From: Phnomibacter ginsenosidimutans
GTDB taxonomy: Bacteria > Bacteroidota > Bacteroidia > Chitinophagales > Chitinophagaceae
Direction of reading: 5' to 3'
Length of the DNA: 64,000 bases
NCBI RefSeq assembly: GCF_009740285.1
Contig: NZ_CP046566.1
Span: forward strand, 1,232,501-1,296,500
Both the position numbers and the translations under genes were made by a program. Positions 8,642-17,169 of this stretch are shown here, one piece after another (the stretch's first letter is position 1; every line of letters begins with the position of its first letter). The notes under the pieces are model-generated. The model had not been told where the DNA came from. It saw only the letters and a program-made list of their open reading frames with translations, and searched no databases.

Positions 8642-9895
8642 ATGGCAACAGCAGTAGTGATTGGCGGCGGCATTGTTGGATTGAGCAGTGCCTACTATTT
8701 ACAACAGGAAGGTTTTGATGTAACGATTGTGGACAGGGGCGATTTCAGCGACAACTGCAGCTATGGCAATGCCGGATATGTTTGTCCCAGTCACTTTGTG
8801 CCCTTGGCGTCGCCGGGTATCATTAGCCAGGGCTTGCGTTGGATGCTCAATCCGGAGAGCCCTTTTTACATCAAGCCCCGCCTCGATTGGGGGCTGATTA
8901 GTTGGGGTTTAAAATTTGTAAAACATGCTACACCACAAAATGTAGCGAAGAATGCGGTGCCACTGCGAGACATTGCGTTGCTGAGTAAAAAACTGTATGA
9001 AGACTGGTTGTCATTGCCAGGGTTCGAGTTTGCGTATCAGCGCAAAGGATTGCTGGAATATTTTCAAACGGCAGAGAAAGAACATCATGCGCATCACACG
9101 GTGAAAGAGGCGCTGGCGTTGGGTTTGGCAGGTACCCGTGTGTTGACGGCTGACGAAGTGCAAGCTATGGAGCCACAGGTGAAACTCAATATCAAAGGGG
9201 CGTTGTATTTTGAATGCGATGCGCATTTGCATCCCAATGCAGTGATGCAGCAAATGCAACAGTACCTGCGGCAGCAAGGTGTAAGGTTTTTGCCACACGC
9301 CACCGCAACTGAGGTAGAGAAACAGGGCAACCGCATTACAAAAGTGAAAGCTGGCAATGAATGGTTGTCGGCTGATGTGGTGGTGATTGCGACCGGCTCG
9401 TGGAGCAGGGAAGTAGCGAAACTGGTGAATGTATCGCTGCCGTTGGTGGGCGGCCGTGGCTACAGCATGGTATTTGGCAATGGCGAACTACCGCTGCAAC
9501 ATCCTGCTGTGCTGATGGAAGGCCGTGTGGCGTTGACACCCTTTGATGCACTGCATACCCGGCTGGGCGGCACCATGGAAATAACGAATCTGGATGCACC
9601 GCCCCGCATGAACCGGGTGTTGGGCATTGTGAAAGCGGCACAGGGGTATTTCCCTGAATCCAACATACCGACACCTGAATTGAAAGATGTATGGTATGGC
9701 TACCGCCCTTGCAGTGCCGATGGTATGCCTTTTATCGGTCGAACGGAAAAATATGGCAACTGTATTGTGGCCACAGGGCATGCCATGGTAGGCATGAGCC
9801 TGGGTGCTGCAACGGGTAAACTGGTAAGCGAACTGGCTGCAGAAAAATCAACTTCTGTGGATTTGGCTCCATACGCTGTGCACCGGTTTGATTGA
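8642..9895 (+). CDS. FAD-dependent D-amino acid dehydrogenase, probable D-hydroxyproline dehydrogenase (DadA-like)
   Basis: A 417-residue FAD oxidoreductase of the DAO/DadA family. The N-terminal dinucleotide-binding motif is VIGGGIVGLSSAYYLQ followed by an acidic residue at the end of strand two (IVDRGDF). NAGYVCPSH and GGRGYSM lie in the substrate domain, and WYGYRPCSADGMPFIG is the conserved C-terminal segment. In the hydroxyproline pathway it would oxidise cis-4-hydroxy-D-proline to delta-1-pyrroline-4-hydroxy-2-carboxylate, passing electrons to the respiratory chain. Last gene of the operon; its stop is 3 nt from the stop of the convergent DUF2200 gene. Specificity is inferred from the operon. 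Confidence 0.85.
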   Translation: MATAVVIGGGIVGLSSAYYLQQEGFDVTIVDRGDFSDNCSYGNAGYVCPSHFVPLASPGIISQGLRWMLNPESPFYIKPRLDWGLISWGLKFVKHATPQNVAKNAVPLRDIALLSKKLYEDWLSLPGFEFAYQRKGLLEYFQTAEKEHHAHHTVKEALALGLAGTRVLTADEVQAMEPQVKLNIKGALYFECDAHLHPNAVMQQMQQYLRQQGVRFLPHATATEVEKQGNRITKVKAGNEWLSADVVVIATGSWSREVAKLVNVSLPLVGGRGYSMVFGNGELPLQHPAVLMEGRVALTPFDALHTRLGGTMEITNLDAPPRMNRVLGIVKAAQGYFPESNIPTPELKDVWYGYRPCSADGMPFIGRTEKYGNCIVATGHAMVGMSLGAATGKLVSELAAEKSTSVDLAPYAVHRFD

Positions 9896-9897
9896 TT

Positions 9898-10278
9898 TTA
9901 CTGCCGTAAAATCTTCTCCATTTTTTTGCCCTTGGCGAGTTCGTCTACAAGCTTGTCGAGGTAGCGTACCTGTTGCGTCAGCGGGTGCTCAATGTCTTCT
10001 ACGCGGTAGCCACAGATAACGCCGGTAATGAGGTGGGCATTGGGATGCAACCGTGCCTGCCCAAAAAAGTTTTCGAAGTTGGTTTTGCTATTGATGTGGG
10101 CTTGCAATTCATCTGCTGTATAGCCGGTAAGCCACAGAATGACTTCATCGAGCTCGGCTTTGCTGCGGCCCTTCTTTTCTACTTTGGCAATGTAGTGCGG
10201 ATACACGGATGCAAAGCTCATGTTGGCAATGCGTTGTTGCTGGGCTTCGTTGATTTGCATGGCTTGTTGGTTGTGCAT
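9898..10278 (-). CDS. DUF2200 family protein
   Basis: A 126-residue cytoplasmic protein. The [31 protein letters not shown] and [17 protein letters not shown] segments are the family hallmarks. No enzymatic motif is apparent and the function of the family is unknown. A second ATG seven codons in (10260) is an alternative start. Convergent with the hydroxyproline operon. Confidence 0.82.
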   Translation of the reverse strand: MHNQQAMQINEAQQQRIANMSFASVYPHYIAKVEKKGRSKAELDEVILWLTGYTADELQAHINSKTNFENFFGQARLHPNAHLITGVICGYRVEDIEHPLTQQVRYLDKLVDELAKGKKMEKILRQ

Positions 10279-10384
10279 TGCAAGTATAGCAAATGTTGAG
10301 CAGGCAAAAAACAGCCGTTGATCTGGGCATTTATTTGCAAAATAGCATTACCAAAGCTGAAGGGCTGCACGATGTGCAGGGGTA

Positions 10385-10430
10385 GCCCCGACGCTACGGT
10401 CGGGGCCGGAGCGGTAGCGGAGCCCGGAGC
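10385..10430. repeat. GC-rich palindromic intergenic repeat, copy A
   Basis: The arms GCCCCGA (10385-10391) and TCGGGGC (10400-10406) form a stem, followed by further GAGC/GCTC-type repeats. The 15-nt string GTCGGGGCCGGAGCG (10399-10413) recurs exactly at 57578-57592. It sits in the 263-nt gene-free stretch 10279-10541, where nothing else was recognised, and resembles REP-type elements. Confidence 0.6.
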
Positions 10431-10541
10431 AGCGTGAACGACTGATGCTATGTGTACAAAAGCTGAGAGCCCCTGTATATGCATTGTATAACGTGCATAG
10501 GCCGGGGCTTTTATGTTGAGCTATTCAATAGCTGAAAAGTC

Positions 10542-11732
10542 TTAATACCGCAATGTAGCGCCGAGCCAGGCCATGATGCCGACGCCATTTTGAATGGCGG
10601 CTTCGTCTACATTGAAAGTGGGCGTATGTACGCCGCTGGTAATGCCTTTGGCTTCGTTCATCACGCCGAGGCGGAAGAAGCAGGCGGGTATTTGCTGGGC
10701 ATAGTAGCCGAAGTCTTCGGCACCCATCCGCATTTCGGTTTCTTCAATGTGGCTGTCGCCAAAATAAGTGGCGGCTAACGCTCTTGCATTGCTGTTGAGG
10801 CGTTCGTTGTTGAGTACAGTGGGATAGCCCACATCAATATGCACACTCATGTCTACACCCATGGCTTCGCCAAGGTGCTGCACATGACGGCGGATGAGCT
10901 CATGTGCTTTGAAACGCCACTCTTCGTTCATGCAGCGCAAAGTGCCCATGAGCTTTACTTCGCTGGGAATAACATTGGTGGTATGCCCGCCCTGAAAGGA
11001 GGAAATGCTGAGCACGGAAGGGTTGAAAGGATTGTTGTTGCGGCTGATAATTTGTTGCAATGAAATCACCAGATGCGAAGCTGCGACAATGGTATCGCTG
11101 GTGAGGTGTGGGGCTGCAGCGTGGCCGCCTTTGCTCTTCACGGTAAAATACAATTCATCGGCACTGGCCATAACTGTGCCACTGCGAAAACTCAACTGAC
11201 CGGTAGCCAAGCCCGGATGTACATGCAGCGCTACAATGCCGTCGGGTTTGGGATTGCTGAGCACACCCTCTTTGATCAGGAGGCTGGCGCCACCGGGATT
11301 TTTTTCTTCACCGGGTTGAAAGATGAGTTTCACCGTGCCTTCCCAATATTCTTTTGTTTCATGAAGAATACGGGCTGCACCCAGCAGGCAGGTGGTATGT
11401 ACATCGTGGCCACAAGCATGCATGATGCCTGGTCGGGTACTTTTGTATGACAGGTCGTTTTCTTCCTGAATGGGCAGGGCATCAATATCTGCCCGAAGGG
11501 CAATGATGCGGCTGTCGGGATTCTTACCTTGTATCAACGCTACTACACCGGTGGTTGCCATTACTTCGAAAGCAATGCCCAGTTTGGTGAGCTCGGCCTG
11601 AATGAAAGCGGATGTTTCAAACTCCTGATAGCTGAGCTCAGGATGGCTGTGTAAATGATGGCGTATCGCTATGCAGTCCGATTGATATGCGGCTGCTTTT
11701 TGTTGTATGATTTCTTGTAGTGTAGTAGACAT
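10542..11732 (-). CDS. M20 family amidohydrolase (N-acyl-amino acid / hippurate hydrolase type)
   Basis: A dinuclear zinc hydrolase expected to cleave N-acyl amino acids or related amides. Metal-binding and catalytic motifs of subfamily M20D are present: ALRADIDALPIQEEN, HACGHDVHTTCLLGAA, IFQPGEEKNPGG, VALHVHPG, and the C-terminal MGAEDFGYYAQ and GVHTPTFNVDE. The ATG at 11732 is chosen; it lies two bases after the TGA of the upstream SPOR gene (TGAGGATG), so the pair is probably translationally coupled. A TTG at 11738 would overlap that stop. No signal peptide, so cytoplasmic. The true substrate is unknown. Confidence 0.87.
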   Translation of the reverse strand: MSTTLQEIIQQKAAAYQSDCIAIRHHLHSHPELSYQEFETSAFIQAELTKLGIAFEVMATTGVVALIQGKNPDSRIIALRADIDALPIQEENDLSYKSTRPGIMHACGHDVHTTCLLGAARILHETKEYWEGTVKLIFQPGEEKNPGGASLLIKEGVLSNPKPDGIVALHVHPGLATGQLSFRSGTVMASADELYFTVKSKGGHAAAPHLTSDTIVAASHLVISLQQIISRNNNPFNPSVLSISSFQGGHTTNVIPSEVKLMGTLRCMNEEWRFKAHELIRRHVQHLGEAMGVDMSVHIDVGYPTVLNNERLNSNARALAATYFGDSHIEETEMRMGAEDFGYYAQQIPACFFRLGVMNEAKGITSGVHTPTFNVDEAAIQNGVGIMAWLGATLRY

Positions 11733-11734
11733 CC

Positions 11735-12211
11735 TCAATATCCTTTTTCGTCTTTTTCGGCAGCCAGTAATTTGGCTTCTTCTTCGGCAGTTACTTTAAT
11801 GATGTCGTTCATCACAAACAAACTACCCGTAAAATATTTGCTGAGTTCTTTCCTGAATTTTTCTGCGTCTTCCCGTTTTACAAAATCGCCGGCTTTGAGT
11901 TTGAAATACGGTGCCTGATAGGCCATGTACACGCCTTTGTCGGGAAAGTATTTGAGCAGGTCGGCCTTGGTTTTGTTGGCCAGGTCGCGGTTGTTGCTGT
12001 TGAGCACCATCACCCGGTAGCCTTTCCATTGGCCGGCGCTGTTTTTGTACACCGATACCTTGTTGATTTGCGCCTGCTTTTCTGCCAGCCAGTTTACTCT
12101 TGGGTCGGCATGTACCACTGCGGTAGCGGTGCTGTCTGTTTGTTGAGCATGCAATGCGAAGCTGCACAGGAGCAAGGCTGCAATGACGGGTAAAAATTTA
12201 GTCCAGTTCAT
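11735..12211 (-). CDS. Exported SPOR-domain protein
   Basis: A 158-residue protein with a clear signal peptide (MNWTKFLPVIAALLLCSFAL, cleaved near LHA-QQ) and a C-terminal SPOR-like fold from about residue 60: YRVMVLNSNNRDLANKTKAD, YMAYQAPYFKLKAGDFVKRE, EKFRKELSKYF. SPOR domains bind denuded peptidoglycan, so it is likely periplasmic and linked to the cell wall. The ATG at 12211 is chosen because it begins the signal peptide; the longer frame upstream overlaps deoC and has no such feature. It ends with an acidic/lysine-rich tail. Confidence 0.82.
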   Translation of the reverse strand: MNWTKFLPVIAALLLCSFALHAQQTDSTATAVVHADPRVNWLAEKQAQINKVSVYKNSAGQWKGYRVMVLNSNNRDLANKTKADLLKYFPDKGVYMAYQAPYFKLKAGDFVKREDAEKFRKELSKYFTGSLFVMNDIIKVTAEEEAKLLAAEKDEKGY

Positions 12212-12257
12212 AGGTGCAAATTTAACGGTGGGGGTGTAGTAGCTGTTGCGCAGCCTG

Positions 12258-12932
12258 TTAATATTGGGTAGTGGATGCTTTGCCCTGTGCCAATGCAATG
12301 CCGCTGCTGGTACCTAAACGGGTAGCGCCGGCATCCATTAGTGCTTCAGCAAAAGCTGCATCTCTGATGCCACCAGAAGCTTTGATTTGGATGTGGGCAG
12401 GCAGGTTTTTGCGCATCAGTTCAACGGCATGAACGCTGGCACCTTTTTCGGCGTAGCCGGTAGAGGTTTTCATAAAATGCACACCTGCTGCACCATAAAT
12501 TTCGCAGCATTTAATGATTTCATCATCGGTGAGAACGCCACTTTCGATAATTACTTTGATGGTTCTGTTGTTGGCAGTAATCACCGGCATCAGGTGGTTG
12601 ATTTCATTCGCCACAAATGTCCAGTCGTTATTTTTGATGGCCGTAAAGTTGATGACCACATCGAGTTCATCGGCACCATCTACAATGGCCAGCAAGGTCT
12701 CGGCCAGTTTGGCTTCGATGGCTGAGTAGCCAAAGGGGAAACCGATAACAGTAGCCACTTTTACGCTGCTACCTTCCAGAGCTTGCTTGGCTTGTTTTAC
12801 AAACAGCGGTGGTACACATACGGCGGTAAAGCCTTGTGTTTTGGCTTCTTCGCAGAGTAACTCAACCTGGCTGGCCAGCATACCAGGTTTGAGTAAAGTA
12901 TGGTCTACGGCGGCGGCTATATTATGCTTCAT
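12258..12932 (-). CDS. deoC: Deoxyribose-phosphate aldolase
   Basis: A class I aldolase of 224 residues that splits 2-deoxyribose 5-phosphate into acetaldehyde and glyceraldehyde 3-phosphate in deoxynucleoside salvage. Signatures: AAVDHTLLKPG near the N-terminus, CVPPLFV, GFPFGYS, ELDVVINF, KVIIESGVLTDDEI and the Schiff-base region HFMKTSTGYAEKGAS, then IKASGGIRD and GTSSGIAL. The ATG at 12932 matches the usual N-terminus; a longer frame to 13061 is an extension into the overlapping CDF gene. Its start overlaps the 3' end of the CDF gene by 11 nt. Confidence 0.95.
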   Translation of the reverse strand: MKHNIAAAVDHTLLKPGMLASQVELLCEEAKTQGFTAVCVPPLFVKQAKQALEGSSVKVATVIGFPFGYSAIEAKLAETLLAIVDGADELDVVINFTAIKNNDWTFVANEINHLMPVITANNRTIKVIIESGVLTDDEIIKCCEIYGAAGVHFMKTSTGYAEKGASVHAVELMRKNLPAHIQIKASGGIRDAAFAEALMDAGATRLGTSSGIALAQGKASTTQY

Positions 12933-13926
12933 GTTCGATGCGGTGTTTTTTGTTTTCAAAAAGATTGTGCAGCGTCCACGGAATGCTGCGTACAAAATGT
13001 TGCTTGCGGTGGGGGCATTCTTGCACCTGACAAATGCGGCAGCTGAAGGGCAGGCAGCCATCGGTGTGGGTGAAGATTTCTAAACTACTGCCAAACTCAT
13101 GCCGCACTGCATTGGTGAGCAGGTCTACTTCGGCGTGGGCTTCGTGTACATTGAGGTACCATGGAATGGTGAGGTGGCAATCAACATGCATTTGATTGCC
13201 GTATTTGATGATGCGCAGGTTGTGCAAGTCAATCCAGTTTGGCTGGCGTTCTTTGTTGAGCAGCGTTACCATTTGTTGCAACAAATCGGTGTCGGCTTCA
13301 TCCATAATGCCGGCTACGCTTTTGCGTACAATACCAATGCCGGTGAAGATGATGAGCAAGCCAAACAGCAATGCCACGGCACTATCCACCCATTGCCATT
13401 GGGTAAACATGAGGAGCAACAAACCCGCCACCAATCCTGCGGTGGAATAGGCATCACTCTTCAGGTGTTTGCCGGTGGCTACAATGGCCAGTGAATTGTT
13501 TTTGTGTCCTGTTTTTTCGGCAATAGCACCTACCAGATAATTTACCACACCGCTGATGGCAATCAATACCAAACCAATATCAAGCTGGTGAATGGGTGCG
13601 GGATGGAGCAGTTTTTGAATGGCTTCAATAATAATCCAGACACCTGCCACGCCAATGAGTGTGCCTTCAACACCGGCTGATAAAAATTCAGCCTTCCCGT
13701 GTCCGTAAGGGTGGTCTTTGTCGCGGGGCTTGGCTGCCACATACAAACTGTATAAACTAATGCCACCGGCAACTACGTTGACAATACTTTCCAGTGCATC
13801 GGTTAAGATGGCTACTGAATGCGTAACGTAGTAAGCGGCAAACTTGAGGATGAGCAGCACAACTCCCACCAGCGTTACCCAACGTTGTACCCGAAAGGAT
13901 TGGAGTGTTGCTTCTCTTGCCGGCAT
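12922..13926 (-). CDS. Cation diffusion facilitator (CDF) transporter with unusual metal site
   Basis: A 334-residue divalent metal efflux protein of the inner membrane with about six helices followed by a cytoplasmic domain. The DHPYGHGKAEF loop identifies the family. The TM5 site has HxxxD (HLKSDAYS), but in TM2 the usual HxxxD/DxxxD is ExxxN (E46, N50 in LTDALESIVN). The C-terminal ~55 residues continue past the normal domain with a cysteine cluster (GCLPFSCRICQVQECPHR), which could bind metal. Metal preference cannot be predicted safely. It overlaps deoC by 11 nt and lies 9 nt downstream of osmC. Confidence 0.88.
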   Translation of the reverse strand: MPAREATLQSFRVQRWVTLVGVVLLILKFAAYYVTHSVAILTDALESIVNVVAGGISLYSLYVAAKPRDKDHPYGHGKAEFLSAGVEGTLIGVAGVWIIIEAIQKLLHPAPIHQLDIGLVLIAISGVVNYLVGAIAEKTGHKNNSLAIVATGKHLKSDAYSTAGLVAGLLLLMFTQWQWVDSAVALLFGLLIIFTGIGIVRKSVAGIMDEADTDLLQQMVTLLNKERQPNWIDLHNLRIIKYGNQMHVDCHLTIPWYLNVHEAHAEVDLLTNAVRHEFGSSLEIFTHTDGCLPFSCRICQVQECPHRKQHFVRSIPWTLHNLFENKKHRIEHEA

Positions 13927-13935
13927 GTAAAAATA

Positions 13936-14344
13936 TTAGATGAGGGTGATGGTAGGCACGATGGCGCTGTTTTTGCGGAGCATGGCTGCTACACCACAAT
14001 ATTTTTCCAACGACAGCGAAACGGCTCTTTTTACTTTGTCTTCATCTTCAGGTGCTGCATCTATTTTGTATTCAATGTGGATGTCTTGAAACACTTTGGG
14101 ATGCTCGGTTACAGGTTCACTTTCAGCTTCAATTTCCAGCTTGGTAAACGGTACTTTCATTTTGGTGAGAATTTCCACCACATCAATGCCGCTGCAGCCG
14201 GCAAGGCCGCTCAGCAACAAAGCTTTGGGGCTAAAGGCCAGTCGCTTGCCATCGGGGCCGGTAGCGCCATTCAAGTTGATTACATGTTCGTCGTATTCGC
14301 TTGTCGAATGCCATGTCATTCGACCATTTGGTAACTGTTTTCAT
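13936..14344 (-). CDS. OsmC family peroxide-handling protein (frameshifted near N-terminus)
   Basis: OsmC/Ohr-type proteins reduce organic hydroperoxides through two cysteines, seen here in GLAGCSGIDVVEIL and LEKYCGVAAML. The main frame opens at an ATG at 14319, but an upstream ATG at 14344 in another frame encodes MKTVTKWSNDMAFD, which is the normal N-terminus of Bacteroidota homologues. Joining the frames at the AA pair at 14301-14302 (one extra base) gives MKTVTKWSNDMAFD then SEYDEHVINL, about 135 residues, a normal length. This is therefore read as one gene with a one-base insertion, most likely a sequencing error. It may be cotranscribed with the CDF gene 9 nt downstream. Confidence 0.78.
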
Positions 14345-14388
14345 TCGGTAAAATATCAGCTTTGTTTGGTTGCAGAAATATAATTGCG

Positions 14389-15132
14389 TTATGCCATGGC
14401 AAACTGGTAGCGGGCATACACTTCGTCCCAGTTCACAATGTTCCACCAGGCAGCAATGTAATCGGCCCGTTTGTTTTGGTATTTGAGATAATAAGCATGT
14501 TCCCAAACATCCAACGCAAGAATGGGGTATCCTTTCAGTTCACTCACATCCATCAGCGGATTGTCTTGATTTGGGGTGCTGCCAATTTTCAGTTGCTTGT
14601 TGGCATCTACCACCAACCAAGCCCAGCCACTGCCAAAGCGGCTGGTACCTGCAGCTGCAAAAGCAGTACGCATGTCGGCTTCTGAACCAAACTGCTTTTC
14701 GATAGCAGCTTTGAGTGCAGCAGGCATAGCTGCACCACCGGGTTTCATAAAGCGCCAAAAACTTTCGTGGTTGTAATGGCCGCCGGCATTGTTGCGCAGC
14801 TTGGCGCTGTACTTGCTCATGTTGGCAAACAGTGTTTCCAACTGCTTGGTGTCGGGGGCTTCTGCAGCCAATGCTTCGGTCATGTTTTTGGTGTAGGCCG
14901 CTGCATGTTTGCTATAATGAATTTCCATGGTAGCGGCATCGATTGATGGCAGCAACGCATTGTAATCATAACCCAGTGGACGTTGTATCAGTCCGGGTGT
15001 GCCGGCATAGAATTTACTCGCAGTAGCTTGAGCTTTATTGCCACAAGCACTGAGGCTGGCCAATGCACCGCCTGCCACCACTATACCAGCAGCCGCTTTC
15101 GAACCTTCGGTTAAGAAATTTCTTCTGTTCAT
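14389..15132 (-). CDS. Exported Fe/Mn superoxide dismutase (Tat/lipoprotein signal)
   Basis: Converts superoxide to H2O2 and O2. The metal ligands fit the Fe/Mn family: His in MEIHYSKHAAAY, His in NNAGGHYNHESFW, and Asp/His in ALDVWEHAYYLKY. GSGWAWLVV is also conserved. Unlike cytoplasmic SodB, the protein begins MNRRNFLTEGSKAAAG, a twin-arginine-like motif, followed by a hydrophobic stretch and the lipobox-like LASLSAC, so it is probably a membrane-anchored extracytoplasmic lipoprotein of 248 residues. The ATG at 15132 is chosen because it begins this signal and overlaps the stop of the LptG-type gene by 4 nt (ATGA). The longer frame upstream reads into that gene. Confidence 0.9.
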   Translation of the reverse strand: MNRRNFLTEGSKAAAGIVVAGGALASLSACGNKAQATASKFYAGTPGLIQRPLGYDYNALLPSIDAATMEIHYSKHAAAYTKNMTEALAAEAPDTKQLETLFANMSKYSAKLRNNAGGHYNHESFWRFMKPGGAAMPAALKAAIEKQFGSEADMRTAFAAAGTSRFGSGWAWLVVDANKQLKIGSTPNQDNPLMDVSELKGYPILALDVWEHAYYLKYQNKRADYIAAWWNIVNWDEVYARYQFAMA

Positions 15133-16574
15133 GCTTCGTTTTTTGTGGCATTGCGCCGGATGATTTTTTTGAATTGCACCGCTGTGCGGTAGTAAAATTC
15201 TTTGTTGAACAATTGTGAATCCCGCATGGCTTTGTATCCTAAGAAAATGCCAATGGGCACCATTACAATAGAAGGAAGCCATGTGCCAACAAAAGGAGAG
15301 AGCACGGCTTCTTTGGCCAGCTTTTCTCCCGTGGTATTCAGCAAATGAAAAATAGCAAAAAAGATAACGGCAAAAACCAGCGGCGTACCTATGCCGCCCT
15401 TGCGAATGATGGAACCCAGTGGTGCACCAATCAGAAACATCACAAAGCAGGCAAAGGACAAGGCAAACTTCTGATGCATGCCAATCATGTATTCCCGTAT
15501 TTCTCTGCTACGGCCATTGTAATCGGCGTAAAAAATATCCATGGAAGATTTGGCCGCATTCAGCTTGCTCAAAGCCATATCTGCCAAAATGGTTTTGGTA
15601 CTGTCGGGAAAAATTTTGTTGGCCGTTTTGGGCAAGGTTTTGGGGTTGACCGTCGGCAGTTTCAATTTGTTGCTGTCGTAAAGTTTTACAAAAGCAAAAT
15701 TGCCGCTCACATCCGTTTGTATTCTTTTCGACAGGGAATCTTTCTTTACTACGACGGAATCCATGAAGTGTTTCAACTGGCGTACACTCAACATGCGGTA
15801 GTTGTCTTTAAACAAACTGTCGTTGGATTCTACCCGAAAAAAACTGGTGAGGTCAAAAATCTTTTCATACTCATCAAAACCTACCCGAATGAGTTCTGTA
15901 TTTACCGTACTGCGCATGCCTCTTTCTTCGTAGCGGGTGCCATGCTTCAGGTGAAATTTCAGGAAACGTTTGTCGCTGCTCACTGTCATCGAACCACTGT
16001 CGGCCAGTATCACATTGTCTTGCAGGTAGTTTCCTTTTTCATAAATGATGACGTCTTTAATGAGAGCACCATCATTTTCTTTGCTACCCAATTTAATCAC
16101 GTATCCTTCAATGTTGTCGTAAAACACACCCGGTTTGATATCGAACGCAGGTTTGGAGTACACAATCTCATACTTCAGTTTGTTCAGTTTGAGATTGACA
16201 ATGGGAATGATATTGTTGTTGAACAAAAAAGCGACGCCTACAATCAATATGCTGGCGGCAAGTATGGGCCGCATAAATCTCAACAACGATATGCCGGCCG
16301 ATTTAATGGCAACGAGTTCATAGCTTTCACCCAAATTGCCAAAGGTCATAATGGTGGATAGCAGCATAGCCAGCGGCAGGGCTACGGGTACCCAACTGGC
16401 TGCCACATACAACACTACTTCGCCCAACGTGGCCATATCAATACCTTTACCCACAAAGTCGTCGATCCAGAGCCAGAAGAATTGCAGAATGAGTACAAAA
16501 ATGGCAATGAGAAACGTGGCAAGAAATGGACCGATGAAAGCCCGCAGTATTAATTTGTCTAATTGTTTAATCAC
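15129..16574 (-). CDS. LptF/LptG-type permease (YjgP/YjgQ family)
   Basis: Inner-membrane component of the lipopolysaccharide export ABC transporter, moving LPS toward the periplasmic bridge. The 481-residue protein has the family layout: three N-terminal helices (LILRAFIGPFLATFLIAIFV; VPVALPLAMLLSTIMTFGNL; FMRPILAASILIVGVAFLF), a large periplasmic beta-jellyroll (about residues 125-370, including KPGVFYDNIEGYVIKLG), and three C-terminal helices (FALSFACFVMFLIGAPLGSI, GTPLVFAVIFFAIFH, LPSIVMVPIGIFLGYKAM). LptF and LptG are hard to separate here; LPLAMLLST and IRKGGIGTP fit the LptG side. It is the first gene of a likely unit with the exported dismutase. Confidence 0.87.
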   Translation of the reverse strand: MIKQLDKLILRAFIGPFLATFLIAIFVLILQFFWLWIDDFVGKGIDMATLGEVVLYVAASWVPVALPLAMLLSTIMTFGNLGESYELVAIKSAGISLLRFMRPILAASILIVGVAFLFNNNIIPIVNLKLNKLKYEIVYSKPAFDIKPGVFYDNIEGYVIKLGSKENDGALIKDVIIYEKGNYLQDNVILADSGSMTVSSDKRFLKFHLKHGTRYEERGMRSTVNTELIRVGFDEYEKIFDLTSFFRVESNDSLFKDNYRMLSVRQLKHFMDSVVVKKDSLSKRIQTDVSGNFAFVKLYDSNKLKLPTVNPKTLPKTANKIFPDSTKTILADMALSKLNAAKSSMDIFYADYNGRSREIREYMIGMHQKFALSFACFVMFLIGAPLGSIIRKGGIGTPLVFAVIFFAIFHLLNTTGEKLAKEAVLSPFVGTWLPSIVMVPIGIFLGYKAMRDSQLFNKEFYYRTAVQFKKIIRRNATKNEA

Positions 16575-16581
16575 TCCGTAA

Positions 16582-17169
16582 ATGGATTTGCCCGTTAGGT
16601 CGCCAAAATTAGCACTTTCAACTGCAGAATGGCAGTTGGCTTTTGAGGATCAGTTCATTTTAACGAAGCACCGCATTATTGCGGAGGTTTATGAGATCTT
16701 CGGATGCCTTGCCGATGCCTACCGCCAGCAGGCTGTAGGGTTGGCAAAGCAATATCCGCAAGCCTTTGCGGGGCAGCCCAGAATTTCGAAAGGAGAGCAA
16801 TACGAACAAATGCCCTGGGTAATGCTCGACTATCCGCGGTGTTTTGACAACGAAGGGCATTTTGCCATCCGCAGTTTTTTCTGGTGGGGGCATCATTTCA
16901 GCATTCGCTTACATGTAAGCGGGCAATATGCAAGTGATTTATCCGCAGCAGTAGAGCGGTTGGGCCAGCAAGGCTGGCAAGTAGGGCAAACGAACGATCC
17001 ATGGGATTATGAATTGCCCAACGCACATTGGCAGCAGTTACACACTGCACCAGCAAGTGAGCTTTGGTTGATAGCTGGCAAAAAAATACCTGTAACCGAT
17101 TGGGCACAGGCATTTCAATTTTATGTAGCGGCTTTTGCCGAACTCATGACGGAGTTGCAACAGGCTTAG
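16582..17169 (+). CDS. Conserved-type hypothetical protein of 195 residues
   Basis: Not recognised as a named family. The protein has no signal peptide or membrane helix, is rich in aromatic residues (FWWGHHFSIRLHVSG, WDYELPNAHWQQL) and has a helical N-terminal third. It probably represents a cytoplasmic protein specific to Bacteroidota. The ATG at 16582 is used, only 7 nt from the divergent permease start, but the permease -7 box lies inside its first codons, so a TTG near codon 19 could be the true start. Its 3' end overlaps the convergent START-like gene by 4 nt. Confidence 0.6.
   Translation: MDLPVRSPKLALSTAEWQLAFEDQFILTKHRIIAEVYEIFGCLADAYRQQAVGLAKQYPQAFAGQPRISKGEQYEQMPWVMLDYPRCFDNEGHFAIRSFFWWGHHFSIRLHVSGQYASDLSAAVERLGQQGWQVGQTNDPWDYELPNAHWQQLHTAPASELWLIAGKKIPVTDWAQAFQFYVAAFAELMTELQQA
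16604..16611 (-). promoter_or_regulatory. Candidate -7 box for the LptG-type gene
   Basis: Read on the minus strand this is TAATTTTG (TAnnTTTG), about 30 nt upstream of the permease ATG. It falls inside the first codons of the divergent plus-strand ORF, which raises doubt about that ORF's start. Confidence 0.4.

Noticed and set aside
10279-10541. Small RNA or tRNA in the structured spacer
   Set aside because: The pairing is explained by the GC-rich repeat also found at 57568; no cloverleaf or conserved RNA was recognised.
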